Source of the DNA: Desulfovibrio sp.
GTDB lineage: Bacteria; Desulfobacterota; Desulfovibrionia; Desulfovibrionales; Desulfovibrionaceae
Assembly (NCBI GenBank): GCA_031287575.1
Contig: JAITSV010000011.1
Span: 47,205 to 111,204, forward strand
Length of the DNA stretch: 64,000 bases
Reading direction: 5' to 3'
The translations under genes were made by a program, and so were the position numbers. Within the stretch, counting starts at the first letter, position 1; every line of letters begins with the position of its first letter. Shown here piece by piece: positions 38,426 to 51,304 of the stretch. The notes under the pieces are model-generated. The model was not told where the DNA came from. It saw nothing but the letters and a program-made list of their open reading frames with translations, and did no database searches.

Positions 38426-39034
38426 ATGAACGTCGCCGGTCTCATCGTCGGCCTGGGCAACCCGGGCAAGGAATACGAACGCACCCGCCACAATCTGGGC
38501 TTCATGGCCGTGGATGCGCTGATGGATGCTGCCGCCCGCGGGGCGGGCGGTGGCTGCGACCAGCTTTCCGGCGGCAAGAAGAAGTACGACCTGTGGCGGT
38601 GCCGCATCACGCCCACGGGCAATCCGTGGCTGGTGGCCAAGCCGCAGACCTTCATGAACCTGAGCGGAGAGGCGGTGCTGGCCATTGCCTCGTACTACCG
38701 CATCAAGCCGGGCGCCATCCTGGTGGTGCACGACGAACTGGACATCCCCCTCGGCCGCATGAAGTTCAAGACCGGGGGGGGCAATGCCGGGCATAACGGG
38801 TTGAAATCCATCACCCAGTTGCTGGGTACGCCGGATTTCCACCGCCTGCGTCTGGGCATAGGCCGCTCGCCCCACGGCGGAGAGACCACCAACTGGGTGC
38901 TGGGCAGGCTTTCCGGACCGGAACAGACCCTGCTGGATGCACTGCTGCCCGCCGCCGTGCAGGCCATGACCACCTTCGTCGGCCAGGGTGCGGCAGCCGC
39001 CACCCAGTTCGCCAACGCCTACAAGCCGGACTGA
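38426..39034 (+). CDS. pth: Peptidyl-tRNA hydrolase
   Basis: Recycles peptidyl-tRNA dropped from ribosomes. The 202-aa product has VGLGNPGKEYERTRHNLGFMAVD with the catalytic His (in TRHNLGF), KPQTFMNLSGEAV, VHDELDIPLG and KTGGGNAGHNGLKS, all hallmarks of the family. ATG at 38426 gives the standard MNVAGLIVGLGNPG opening. Downstream of rplY but behind a terminator. Confidence 0.97.
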   Translation: MNVAGLIVGLGNPGKEYERTRHNLGFMAVDALMDAAARGAGGGCDQLSGGKKKYDLWRCRITPTGNPWLVAKPQTFMNLSGEAVLAIASYYRIKPGAILVVHDELDIPLGRMKFKTGGGNAGHNGLKSITQLLGTPDFHRLRLGIGRSPHGGETTNWVLGRLSGPEQTLLDALLPAAVQAMTTFVGQGAAAATQFANAYKPD

Positions 39035-39410
39035 CGCGGCCGGGGCTTCAGCCCGCCACGGCGCGGACAGTGTCCGGCAGTCCGGCGGACAACGCGCGTA
39101 TGCACACCGTCCGTGGCCGGTTCCAGTCCGAACGATCCGCTCCGGTTCGGGGCACGCCGCGCCATGCAACTGGCGACGGCACGTGCCCCTGCCAGCGCCC
39201 CCTTTGCCTGGTGTCAAACGGGACTTCAGTCCGGTACGGTGTACGCACCGGCAACACGCTGCCCCCCCCGTGCGGCGGCCCGTTGCGCCAGCGCGCGACC
39301 CGGCCATGGCACTGCTGCTGACCGCCAGCGGGATGGACTCTTGCTGCGGATTGGGATAGACTGTTTTTTCCTGCCGAATTCAACCTTGTTTTCCCCGCAT
39401 GGAGTTCCGA
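39035..39410. other. Intergenic region before the CarD-like gene
   Basis: No gene supported. A candidate promoter TGGACT (39334-39339), 17 bases, TAGACT (39357-39362) lies about 50 bases before the CarD-like start. Confidence 0.4.
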
Positions 39411-39926
39411 GTGTTTGCCCAGGATCAACTCGTCGTCTACCCGGCTCAAGGCGTCGGCAAAGTCGAACGCGTCGAGTCGCAAGTGGTTGGCGGCGTTGCC
39501 ACGGACTTCTATATCGTCCGCATCCTGGGCAACAACGTGACCCTCATGGTGCCCGTGCGCAATGCCGCCAACGTGGGGCTGCGCCCGCTATGCGCGCCGG
39601 AACTGGGGGCGGAGATCCTTGCATCGCTGCGCGACCGCTCCGGCTTCACCGGCTACACCGGCCAGAACTGGAACCGCCGCTACCGCGAATACTCGGAAAA
39701 GCTGAAAAGTGGCGATCTGGCGGACGTGGCCTACGTACTGCGCGAACTGCTGCTCATCGGCCGGGACAAGGAACTCTCGTTCGGCGAACGCCGCCTGCTG
39801 GAACAGGCCATGGGGCTGATTACCCTGGAATTGGCCTGCGTGCTTGACCGGACCCAGGACAACGTGCGCGCCGAAATCGAAGAGATGTTCCAGGATGTCC
39901 TGCAAGCCAGGGAAAAAAGCGAGTAG
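39411..39926 (+). CDS. CarD family transcriptional regulator
   Basis: CarD-type proteins bind RNA polymerase beta and stabilise open complexes. The 171-aa product begins VFAQDQLVVYPAQGVGKVE, the Tudor-like RNA-polymerase-interacting domain, and continues into a helical DNA-binding domain (NWNRRYREYSEKLKSGD, LRELLLIGRDKELSFGERRLL with core LSFGERRLLEQAM). GTG at 39411 is preferred over the ATG twelve bases upstream because GGAG is then placed six bases before it and the product starts like its homologues. Located upstream of rho. Confidence 0.92.
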   Translation: MFAQDQLVVYPAQGVGKVERVESQVVGGVATDFYIVRILGNNVTLMVPVRNAANVGLRPLCAPELGAEILASLRDRSGFTGYTGQNWNRRYREYSEKLKSGDLADVAYVLRELLLIGRDKELSFGERRLLEQAMGLITLELACVLDRTQDNVRAEIEEMFQDVLQAREKSE

Positions 39927-40273
39927 ACCACTTGCCATCCCGTGTCGAATGGGCTAGGTAGCCCCTTGTACGGCGGGTGGAAGCAACCGAACATTGCAAC
40001 ACCTCTCTTGTGGGTCCCCTCCCCTCCTTACCGGGCAACGAAAACCCGGAATCGGACCCGATACAGTGTTCCCGCCCGTCCACCGCAACGATTTTCCTTC
40101 ATACAGCCATTCCGACAACAGTCTACCCTTGCGGACGCATCGCCCTTGTGCGGCCTTTCGTGCCGTGCGGACGACTGCGGTTGCATCCTTCCATACACTC
40201 CCACACCCTTCCAAAAGCAGCCCCCACCACGCCTATGAGGAAAAAGAAGAACGTCCAGGGTTCCGAGACGGCC
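39927..40273 (+). promoter_or_regulatory. Rho leader with C-rich, G-poor segment
   Basis: The 347 bases before rho hold no gene. Bases 40184-40234 are about half C with only three G in a genome rich in both, the composition of a Rho-utilisation site. A GGGCTA/TAGCCC hairpin lies at 39949-39962 after the CarD-like gene. Autoregulation of rho through its leader is known in E. coli; here it is inferred. Confidence 0.5.
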
Positions 40274-41524
<1,251 letters not shown>

Positions 41525-41560
41525 CGCGCAAGCGGTACGGTTCCCGACACGGAAACACGA

Positions 41561-41596
41561 AGCCCGCCGCCCCTGCATGGGGTCGGCGGGCTTCCT
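41561..41596 (+). terminator. Terminator after rho
   Basis: AGCCCGCCG pairs with CGGCGGGCT, with an inner CCCC/GGGG stem and one bulged base, followed by TCCTTC. Clear hairpin 37 bases after the stop. Confidence 0.7.
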
Positions 41597-41670
41597 TCAT
41601 TGCGCGGGAACAACGCCGCCCGTGCCGGACACGGCTTGCCCCGGCGCGCCACGACGTCGGCGTCCGGCGC

Positions 41671-43608
41671 TTACGATACCCGTACGTTGACCATCATCCC
41701 CTGGTCCTCGTGCTCCAGGTTGTGGCAGTGGAACAGGAAGATCTGCTCGCCGGGGTAGGCGGGGCCGCCGAAGTCCACGTCGGCCAGCACCGTTTCGCCG
41801 GGCCACACCAGAACGGTGTCCTTCAGGCCAAGGTCGGTGGGCAGTCTGCCCGTGCCGTCCACTGCCAGGGCGCGCACCTGCGCCGGGCTGCCCCGCCGCT
41901 CGCGCACCTGCAGGAAGTACCCGTGCAGGTGCATGGGGTGCGGCATGCTGCGGACCGCGTTTTCCATGGCCCACGCCTCGCGGCGCCGGTCCGGCACGGT
42001 AATGGGAAAACGGTCCATGGCAAAGGTTTCTCCGGCGATGGTCCACCGCTTACCGTCGGCTTCCAGCCGCAACGCCCGGGTGAACGCGGTTTGCCCACCC
42101 GGGGCGGGCACGGGTTCGTCCGGTGCGGGCAACCTCTCGGGCACCTTGCGGTCGTAGCGTTCCGCGCGATCCACCGACACCCTCAGGATGGGGTAGTCGC
42201 CACCTTCGGGCAGCCCGGCGGATTCCCCATGCGCGCCGCTGGCCGTTGGCCCGCCCCCGTGCCCCGGATGTTCTCCCTGCCCGCTCTTGCCAGCGGGGTC
42301 ACCCGTCACGGCCGGCATGGTGGCGCGGTTCATACCGTGGTGCATGGAACCGTCATGCCTCATCTCCATTCCCCCCATGGCGCCCGGCGTTGCCGCCGCA
42401 CCGGCGTGGGCATCGCCAGCGGCGCCGTGTCCGGCCCCATCGGCTCCATGCTCCATCTCGTTGTGCATGGGATCGAAGGGAAGGTTGCGCAGCCACACCT
42501 GTTCACCCGGTTCCATGGCGCGCAGGTCCAGAAGCACTTCCGCCCGTTCACCGGGCGCCAGGAACAGCCCTTCCACCCGGCGTGGCGCGGACAGGAACCC
42601 GCCGTCATTGGCGATCACCGTCATGGGCACGCGCGCTCCGGCCTTGCCCGCGCCGCTGCCGCCGGTGAAGGCCAGATTGAAGATGCGCGCCGTGCTGCCG
42701 TTGAGCAGCCGGAACCGGTACAGCCGGGTGGACGCCGACAGCGTGGGCAAATGGGCGCCGTTGGCCAGAATCCGGTCGCCCAGATAGCCCATGAACAATT
42801 CGTCCTGCGTGGGCGCATACACCAGTTCCCCATCCTGCCCGATGCGCTTGTCCTGCAGCACCAACGGAATGTCGGTGGTCCCCAGGGTCAGATCCAGCTC
42901 GCGGGCAAAGGCGCGTTCCTCGTCGTCGCGCACGATGAAGAACGAGGCCAGCCCCAGATAGGCCTGCCGCGCCGTGTCGCCGTGCGGGTGCGGATGATAC
43001 CAGTAGGTGCCCGCCCGGTTGGTGATGGGGAATGCGTAGTCGTAGTGCCCGCCCGGTCCCACGGCGTACAGGGGGTGCCCGGCCTGCTGCCACGGGCAGT
43101 CCACGCCGTGCCAGTGGATGATGGTGCCCGGACCGGGCGGCGTTGCCCCGGCGGTGTCCCCGTGGGAAGCGTGGGCACCGTGGCCTCTGGCTATAGGCCC
43201 CAACGAGCCGAGGTCGTTGACCATCCGCACGGCGAAATCCTGCCCCTTGTCCAGCACCAGCACGGGGTTATGGTAGACGCGCCCCTGATGCTCGGTCGTG
43301 TAGGCCAGCAAGGACCCGCCGGTGGCAGGCAGCAATCCGGCTTGGGGCATGGCCGCAAGGGTGAACGGCCCCGTGGGGGACAGCATCCCGAACAGACCGG
43401 ATTGGCCCGGCAACGGCAGCGATCCGCCGGAGATCAGGCGGGGCGTGACCGCCCCAGCCCGGCCCAACCATGGCGGCAGTCCGGAGGCAATGCCCAGCGC
43501 CAGGGCCGTACCGCCGGAAAGCAGCAGAAAATCCCGGCGGCTCAGGCGCGAAGGGACATCGATGCGGCCGTGGCCGGGCATAAGGGGGGTGTGGGCTTTC
43601 GCGGACAT
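41671..43608 (-). CDS. TAT-exported multicopper oxidase (CueO-like)
   Basis: The 645-aa protein has a twin-arginine signal (SRRDFLLLSGGTALALG) and three cupredoxin domains. All copper sites are present: HWHG, YHPHPHGDTARQ, HPMHLHG and the FHCHNLEHEDQGM cluster with the type 1 Cys and Met. A Met/His-rich loop (residues about 376-439, MHNEMEHG through MHHGMNRATM) resembles the Cu(I)-binding loop of CueO, suggesting copper detoxification or metal oxidation in the periplasm. AGGAGG precedes the ATG. Such oxygen-using enzymes are unexpected in a strict anaerobe but are found in some sulfate reducers. Confidence 0.93.
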   Translation of the reverse strand: MSAKAHTPLMPGHGRIDVPSRLSRRDFLLLSGGTALALGIASGLPPWLGRAGAVTPRLISGGSLPLPGQSGLFGMLSPTGPFTLAAMPQAGLLPATGGSLLAYTTEHQGRVYHNPVLVLDKGQDFAVRMVNDLGSLGPIARGHGAHASHGDTAGATPPGPGTIIHWHGVDCPWQQAGHPLYAVGPGGHYDYAFPITNRAGTYWYHPHPHGDTARQAYLGLASFFIVRDDEERAFARELDLTLGTTDIPLVLQDKRIGQDGELVYAPTQDELFMGYLGDRILANGAHLPTLSASTRLYRFRLLNGSTARIFNLAFTGGSGAGKAGARVPMTVIANDGGFLSAPRRVEGLFLAPGERAEVLLDLRAMEPGEQVWLRNLPFDPMHNEMEHGADGAGHGAAGDAHAGAAATPGAMGGMEMRHDGSMHHGMNRATMPAVTGDPAGKSGQGEHPGHGGGPTASGAHGESAGLPEGGDYPILRVSVDRAERYDRKVPERLPAPDEPVPAPGGQTAFTRALRLEADGKRWTIAGETFAMDRFPITVPDRRREAWAMENAVRSMPHPMHLHGYFLQVRERRGSPAQVRALAVDGTGRLPTDLGLKDTVLVWPGETVLADVDFGGPAYPGEQIFLFHCHNLEHEDQGMMVNVRVS

Positions 43609-43921
43609 GGTGAACCTCCTGGCAACAGGAACGGCGACAGCGCGTACGCCATGCGTGAATACGGCAGACGGTCCGACAATACACCAATCCCATACCGCCG
43701 CAATCCTGCACACGACTGAAGATGCATGGTGCAGGCGCCGATGCGGCACGCCGCAACGAAAAACGCCCCGACCCTGCGGTCGAGGCGCCTTCACCCCCGG
43801 CATCGTGCAAGACGGGGGGAGACGGGCTGCCGGTTCCGGCAACCCTCGGAAGATTGAGACAAGGCATCCCGGCGCACAAGAAGTTACATGGATGCCGTGG
43901 GCATGCGCCAGGTGCCCCCAC
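43609..43921. other. Intergenic region between diguanylate cyclase and multicopper oxidase
   Basis: No gene supported. Holds the terminator at 43757-43790 and a candidate minus-strand promoter for the oxidase, TTGCGG (43698-43703), 16 bases, TATTGT (43676-43681). Confidence 0.45.
43757..43790 (-). terminator. Terminator of the diguanylate cyclase gene
   Basis: On the minus strand CGCCTCGACC/GGTCGGGGCG forms a 10-bp stem with one mismatch and a GCAG loop, followed by TTTTTCG. Confidence 0.7.
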
Positions 43922-45001
43922 CTAGGTGGCGCCCACGGCCACTCGCACCCTGTTGCGCCCCTCGCGTTTTGCCTCGTACAGGGCCGTGTCGGCCAGATCG
44001 AACAGTCTGTCCGGCAGCGACTCGGCCATGCCCGGCCTGGCGTGGGCCACGCCCGCGCTCAGGGTCACCCGCACGCCATGCTCCACCACCTGGCCCTGTC
44101 CGTCACGAATGGCAAAGCTGACGCCTTCCAGCCCGACCCGTACCGACTCGGCGATCTCGCCAGCCCGCAGCGCGCCTTCGCCGGTCAGCACCAGGGCGAA
44201 TTCCTCGCCGCCATAGCGCGCCACCACCGAGGCACATTCCCCGGCCCCCTCGCCTCCCCCGGCCCCCGCATCCACGCCGCGGTTGCAATCGTCCACCTTG
44301 CGGCGCAGCACCTCTGCCACGGTGCGCAGCACCTGGTCACCGATGCGGTGGCCGTGCTGGTCGTTGATGCGCTTGAAGCGGTCCACGTCGAACAGCACCA
44401 GCGCCAGGGCCATGCCACCCTTCCAGGCCGCTTCGCCCGCCGCCAGTGCCGTGTCGAAGGCGCGCCGGTTGCCGAGGCCGGTGAGCGGATCGGTGACGGT
44501 CAGCTCGCCCACCCGGATGGCGTCGTTGTCCATCTGTTCGCGCACCTCGCTGAAAGTGGCCCGCAACAGGCGCACCACCTCGGCGGGATCCAGGCCGCTT
44601 TCCACGGCGCGCACGCTGTCCTGTTCCAGCTTGTCCATGTCGCCCCGCCGCTGGTGCAGCATGGCGCGAAATTCGCGGGCCAGGCGCTCGGTTTCCTGCA
44701 AGGCTTCGCGCATGCGGCATTCGTAGGGCTCCACGCGGATGTCGCGGTCGGCCCGCAGCACGTCATGGTAGCTTTGCTCGCTGAAGTCGCGGCGGTGCAG
44801 CACGTCCACCAGCAGTTGCTGGATGCGGGCCTTCTGGACATCGTTCAGGGTGCTGAACTCACCCAATCCGCGCATGTAGAAGACCAGCGTGCGCCACTTG
44901 CCGTCATGCGGCACGCCCGCGCGGTCCAGCATCTCGCACAGCCGCTCCTCACCCGAGAAGGTGCACTGGCGGTGTGAACAGTTGCAGGTGTTGTCGGCCA
45001 T
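43922..45001 (-). CDS. GGDEF-domain diguanylate cyclase
   Basis: Makes cyclic di-GMP. The 359-aa protein lacks membrane segments. An N-terminal region begins MADNTCNCSHRQCTFSGEE, with closely spaced Cys and His that could bind a metal, followed by a helical stretch and a GGDEF domain from about residue 190 (TVTDPLTGLGNRRAF, VLFDVDRFKRINDQHGH, active-site YGGEEFAL near 263). The RxxD inhibitory site normally five residues before GGEEF is absent (ASVVAR), so product inhibition is not expected. ATG at 45001 has GGGAGG upstream. It follows rpoD but has its own terminator. Confidence 0.92.
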   Translation of the reverse strand: MADNTCNCSHRQCTFSGEERLCEMLDRAGVPHDGKWRTLVFYMRGLGEFSTLNDVQKARIQQLLVDVLHRRDFSEQSYHDVLRADRDIRVEPYECRMREALQETERLAREFRAMLHQRRGDMDKLEQDSVRAVESGLDPAEVVRLLRATFSEVREQMDNDAIRVGELTVTDPLTGLGNRRAFDTALAAGEAAWKGGMALALVLFDVDRFKRINDQHGHRIGDQVLRTVAEVLRRKVDDCNRGVDAGAGGGEGAGECASVVARYGGEEFALVLTGEGALRAGEIAESVRVGLEGVSFAIRDGQGQVVEHGVRVTLSAGVAHARPGMAESLPDRLFDLADTALYEAKREGRNRVRVAVGAT

Positions 45002-45123
45002 GGGGTCCGTCCTCCCTACCGAGGTATCAAGTCCACGCATCGCCCGGCCGGTACGGGGTGGCACCGTGCGTATGCGCCGCCACGTGCGGCCAACGGCTGT
45101 CCGTTGCCCCCCAGCACGCGGCA

Positions 45124-45145
45124 GGGGCGGCCTGCTGGCCGCCCC
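45124..45145 (-). terminator. Hairpin after rpoD
   Basis: GGGGCGGCC/GGCCGCCCC perfect 9-bp stem with a 4-nt loop, 50 bases after the rpoD stop. No T-run on the minus strand. Confidence 0.4.
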
Positions 45146-45194
45146 CGATAGTATCAGCGAATGCGTTGCGCCGCCATGGGGCGCCGCGCGGATT

Positions 45195-46959
<1,765 letters not shown>

Positions 46960-46967
<8 letters not shown>

Positions 46968-48759
46968 TCGATCTCCCCAACGTTTCCTGAAGGGCCCTGA
47001 GCAATTCGATGCCTGCGGCAGGGTCGGTGGAAGTCGCCGTCTGGCGAAGGGCGGCCATCATGCTCGATGTGCCGAGTTCCCGTGTGGTCACCGATTCGAT
47101 GCCGGAAAGCAGATCCTGCAATTCCTCGAGTTCCTTGTCGCGGGGCGGGACATCGCCCGTCCTGCACCTGATCCAGAATTCCTTTTCGCGTTCCGAAAGA
47201 TTGGGCAGCAGTTGTTCCGGCTCCGCGCCGTGGCGGGCCATCTTGGCCCACAGTTCCCGTGCCCACGGGCTGGCCAGCACCAGTTCGGCCCCTGCCTCGC
47301 GCAGGCGGGCGAAATGGTGCGGGTAGCGCACCAGAAAGAACATCACCGCCCGGTCGCGCTTGGCGGGGGCGTCGCCGCTGGTGTGCACCGCGTCCACCCG
47401 GCGTTGCGGCGTGGGGTTGCGCGCCTCTCGCGCACCGGGCGCAGCTGCCGCCGCGCCCTTGTAGAAATCGCCCGAAAGCCCTTCGCGGATGGCTTCCTCG
47501 CGGATGCCAAGGCCGGAAGCGATGCGCGACAGAAAACGCGACGCCAGCAACTGGCCGTCCGCGTGTCCCGCCCCGGCCTGCCGCAGCAGGTTGCGCGACC
47601 ACTCCAGCGCGTCGCCCGGCGAATAGAGCGTGCGCAGGGTGTCGATGCAGAAGTCCAGCCCGTCGGGCGCGCTCTTGCGCAGCGCCTCGAAGGCGTCCTT
47701 GCCCTGGTCATGCAGCAGGCTGTCGATGTCCTCTCCGTCGGGCAGCACCACCACCTTGCAGCGCATGCCGCGCGTCAGCAGCATTTCGCAGGCGCGCATG
47801 GCCGCCTTGCGGCCGGGGTTGTCGCCGTCGAACAGCAGTTCCACCGTGGAGCAGAACCCGCCCAACCGCTTGACCTGTTCCGGCGTCAGCGCGGTGCCCA
47901 GCGCCCCGCAGGCCATGTTGTAGCCGTACTGGTGCAGGGTCAGCACGTCCATGTACCCTTCGGTGAGCATGGCCGTCTTGTGCTGGGTCATGGCCCGGCG
48001 CGCCTGGAACAGCCCGTAGAGATGTTCCCCTTTCTTGTAGATGGCCGAATCGCTGCTGTTGATGTACTTGGCCTGGTCCTCGTCGGCGATGATGCGCCCG
48101 CCAAAGGCGATGACCTGGCCGGCCAGGTTCTTGATGGGAAAGATCATCCGGCCCCGGAAGCGGTCGAACATGCGCCCCGCGTCGTTGCGCGAAAGCAGGC
48201 CCGCCTGCGCGGCATCCGCCTGCTGAAAGCCCGCCCGGCGCAACGCATCCGCCAGGGCCGACCATTCGCGCAGGCTCCAGCCGAGCTCGAACCCGTTCAC
48301 GATCTCCGGCGAAAGCTGGCGGCGCGCGATGTAGTCGCGGCATTCCTGCCCGGCGGGGATGGTCAGGTTGCGCCGGAAATGTTCGCGCGCCACGTCGTAC
48401 ATGCGCAGGCACTGCCGCTTGAACGACTGTTCGCGCTGTACCTTGGGGTCCGGCTTCCAGTCGTCCTCCAGCGAAACGCCCGCCTCTTCGGCCAGGGCCT
48501 CCAGGGTTTCGCGGAATTCGAGACCGTGGATGCGTCCGTAGAAATCGAAAATGTCGCCCGATGCCTGGCACCCGAAGCAGTAGAAAAATCCTTCCTCCTC
48601 GTTGATGGAGAAGGAAGGCTTGGTCTCCTGGTGGAACGGGCACGGCGCCATCCAGCGCGGGCCGCCGGTATGGCGCAGCTCGACGTAGCGGCGCGCCACC
48701 TCCACGAGGTTCAGGCGGGCCTTGATGGCCTGCACGACCGAGCCGTCCCTGCGTTTCAT
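46960..48759 (-). CDS. dnaG: DNA primase DnaG
   Basis: Makes RNA primers for replication. The 599-aa protein opens with the CHC2-type zinc-binding domain ([20 protein letters not shown] and [14 protein letters not shown]), then the TOPRIM catalytic core ([18 protein letters not shown] with the catalytic Glu; [18 protein letters not shown] with the Asp pair), and a helical C-terminal part that contacts the replicative helicase. ATG at 48759. Placed between mutS2 and rpoD. Confidence 0.97.
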
Positions 48760-48854
48760 GCCGCCGTTCCGGTGTTCCGGGTGCGCGAAAGGGAGGACCG
48801 CGCGGTGCGCGGGCCGCCCTGCTCCATTTTCACCGTATTCTGCAACTGGACCAG

Positions 48855-51296
48855 CTATTTCAATTCGATGACGGTCACGCCATCGCCGCCCTGGTCTTCC
48901 GGGGCCAGGGCAAACGACCGCACGGCCGGAAATGTCTTCAGGAACGCGTGGATTTCCTTGCGCAGGGCCCCGGTGCCGCGGCCGTGGATGGCCTCCACCG
49001 CCGACATGCCCGCGAGCAGGGCCTTGTCCAGCGCACGCGAAAGTTCGCTTACGGCAACATCAGCACGCATCCCGCGCAAGTCAACCCTCATGGACGCGGT
49101 TGCGTCCGAAATGGTGCGGGTCACCGCGCCAATGGCCACACGAGGCTTTTCGTCCAATGCGGCCAGGTCTTTAGCCTCGGCCCACATGGTCACCCCGCTC
49201 AGGTCCACGCGCACCCTGCCGCGCCGGGCGTCCACCTCCACCACGCTGCCCTTCTTGCCCCACGGCACGTAGCGCACGGCCTGCCCGGTGCGCAGGCTTT
49301 CCACCTGCAACGCGGGCTGGGACGCATCGGCGGAGCCCGGCGTGCCGTCGGCATCGCCGTTGCCCGTTGCGCCGGAAACCAGCCGGGCGCGGGTTTCCGC
49401 CAGGGCCTTCAGGGCCTGCTTGTGGCTGACCTTGCCGGACTTCCATTCCTGGAGCACGGTCTTGGCCTGCCCCTGCACGGTGTCGAACAGGGTGCGGCGC
49501 TCGCGCTCGAAACGCTCGTCGAGCTTGGCGCGCTTGTCGCGCAGACGGGCTTCTTCCGCCCGCAGCGAGGTAATTTCCGCTTCGCGCTGCACGGCCAGGG
49601 TGTTCAGGCGGTCCACAAGGGCGCTGGTGTCCTCGCCGTCCAGCAGCAGGTACTGCTCGGCGCGGCGCAGCACCGCTTCCGGCAGGCCATGCTCGCGGGC
49701 CACGTCCAGGGCCTGGCTGGCACCCACCTGGTCATAGGCCAGACGGAACAGCGGGCGCTTGGTGACGGGGTCGAACAGCACCGAGGCGGCGCGCACCTTG
49801 TCTCGGGTCAGGGCGTAGGCCTTCAGCGCCGGGAAGTGGGTGGCGGCCACCACGGTGGAGCCCGCGTCCATCACCTCGTCCAGCACGGCCTGGGCCAGGG
49901 CAGCGCCCTGCGCCGGGTCCGTGCCCGCGCCGAATTCGTCCAGGATCACCAGCGCGCCGGGGCCAAGGCGGTCCCACACCCCGCTCAGGTGGCGGATCTG
50001 CGCGGTGAAGGTGGACACGTTGTCCTCAAGGCTCTGCTCATCACCGATGAAGGCGAAAATGTCGGACCAGAACGGCAGCGAACTGCCGGGGCGCACCGGC
50101 ACGGGCAGCCCGGCCAGGCCCATCAGCGCGATGAGGCCCAGCGTCTTCAGGCACACCGTCTTGCCGCCCGCGTTGCCGCCGCTGATGACCAGCCCCAGTT
50201 GGCCGGGCAGCAGTTCGATGTCCACTGCCTGCGGACCATGCGAGGCACCATGCCCGGCTGCGGATTTGCCGCGCGGAGCACTTGGGGCAGCCTGGGCAGG
50301 TCGGCTGGCCGGAGCCCCGCCCTTTTCGCCGCGCGCGGCGGCCAGGGCCAGCAGCGGATGGCGCGCGCCCAGCAAGGATACGTGGCCGCCCCCGGTGACC
50401 GAAACGGCCCCGGCATCGCCGGATTCCTCAAGCCGGGCAGACAGGGCGCAGCGCGCGCACAGCACGTCGCCCTCCACCAGCAGGTCGTAGGCGCCACGCA
50501 CGGCGGCCAGCTCGTCGCGGACAAGGTCGGTGAGATAGCGCAGCACCTTGCGCTCTTCCTCGCGTTCCTCGCGCTTCAGTTCCTGAAGGCCGTTGTTCAG
50601 TTCCACCAGAAACATGGGCTCGAAGTAGCAGGTTTCGCCGGTCTGCGAATAGTCGTGGATGATGCCCTGCAAGCGCCCCTTGAAGTTGGACTTCAGCGGC
50701 AGCACGTACCGGTCGGACGAGAGGGTCATGAACTCGTCCTGCAGGTAGTGGGCGATGTTGTAGCGCTGGGCGTATTCCTTGACCTTGCGGGTGCACTGCT
50801 GATGGATGCGGCGGATTTCGCCACGCACCAGCGAAAGTTCGGGCGAGCTTTCGTCGCGCAGCAGCCCGTCGTCGGACACGCAGCGGTCAAGGCCGGACAC
50901 GGTGCGCTGCGGCAGCGGATGACCATCCACAAGGGCCACCAGCAATTCCCAGCGGCCACCGGTGGACTGCCCCTCGCGGATGGACGCGGCCAGCTTGCGG
51001 GCCAGCCCCAGGGTCTGGCGCAAGGCCCACAGCGCGTCCAGGTCCAGCACCGTGGCCGGGGCGTCCAGCGCGCGGAACACGCCGTCCAGCGGGGGAAAGG
51101 AGGAAAGGCGGAACCCGGTGTGCCCGGACCAGCGCCGCGCCTCGTCGAACAGGGCGGCGGCATGGTGCACGGCGTCGATGCCGGTCAGCGGGCGCACGGC
51201 AAGGGCCGCTTCCGCTCCGGCTTCGGAAACGCACAATCCGGCAAGATGCGTGAGCACCTTGCCGAATTCCAGCACCTGAAGGCTGCGGGATTCCAT
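48855..51296 (-). CDS. mutS2: Endonuclease MutS2
   Basis: MutS-family ATPase with a nuclease-like Smr domain, acting on recombination intermediates and on collided ribosomes in Bacillus. The 813-aa product has the helical core, ATPase with Walker A SGGNAGGKT and Walker B VILDEFGAGTDP, a coiled-coil segment (EITSLRAEEARLRDKRAKLD) and a C-terminal Smr domain (VDLRGMRADVA, HGRGTGALRK). A 40-residue Ala/Gly/Pro insert precedes the Walker A strand. Nine bases after the yqeY-like stop. Confidence 0.95.
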   Translation of the reverse strand: MESRSLQVLEFGKVLTHLAGLCVSEAGAEAALAVRPLTGIDAVHHAAALFDEARRWSGHTGFRLSSFPPLDGVFRALDAPATVLDLDALWALRQTLGLARKLAASIREGQSTGGRWELLVALVDGHPLPQRTVSGLDRCVSDDGLLRDESSPELSLVRGEIRRIHQQCTRKVKEYAQRYNIAHYLQDEFMTLSSDRYVLPLKSNFKGRLQGIIHDYSQTGETCYFEPMFLVELNNGLQELKREEREEERKVLRYLTDLVRDELAAVRGAYDLLVEGDVLCARCALSARLEESGDAGAVSVTGGGHVSLLGARHPLLALAAARGEKGGAPASRPAQAAPSAPRGKSAAGHGASHGPQAVDIELLPGQLGLVISGGNAGGKTVCLKTLGLIALMGLAGLPVPVRPGSSLPFWSDIFAFIGDEQSLEDNVSTFTAQIRHLSGVWDRLGPGALVILDEFGAGTDPAQGAALAQAVLDEVMDAGSTVVAATHFPALKAYALTRDKVRAASVLFDPVTKRPLFRLAYDQVGASQALDVAREHGLPEAVLRRAEQYLLLDGEDTSALVDRLNTLAVQREAEITSLRAEEARLRDKRAKLDERFERERRTLFDTVQGQAKTVLQEWKSGKVSHKQALKALAETRARLVSGATGNGDADGTPGSADASQPALQVESLRTGQAVRYVPWGKKGSVVEVDARRGRVRVDLSGVTMWAEAKDLAALDEKPRVAIGAVTRTISDATASMRVDLRGMRADVAVSELSRALDKALLAGMSAVEAIHGRGTGALRKEIHAFLKTFPAVRSFALAPEDQGGDGVTVIELK

Positions 51297-51304
51297 GTGA
51301 AAGG

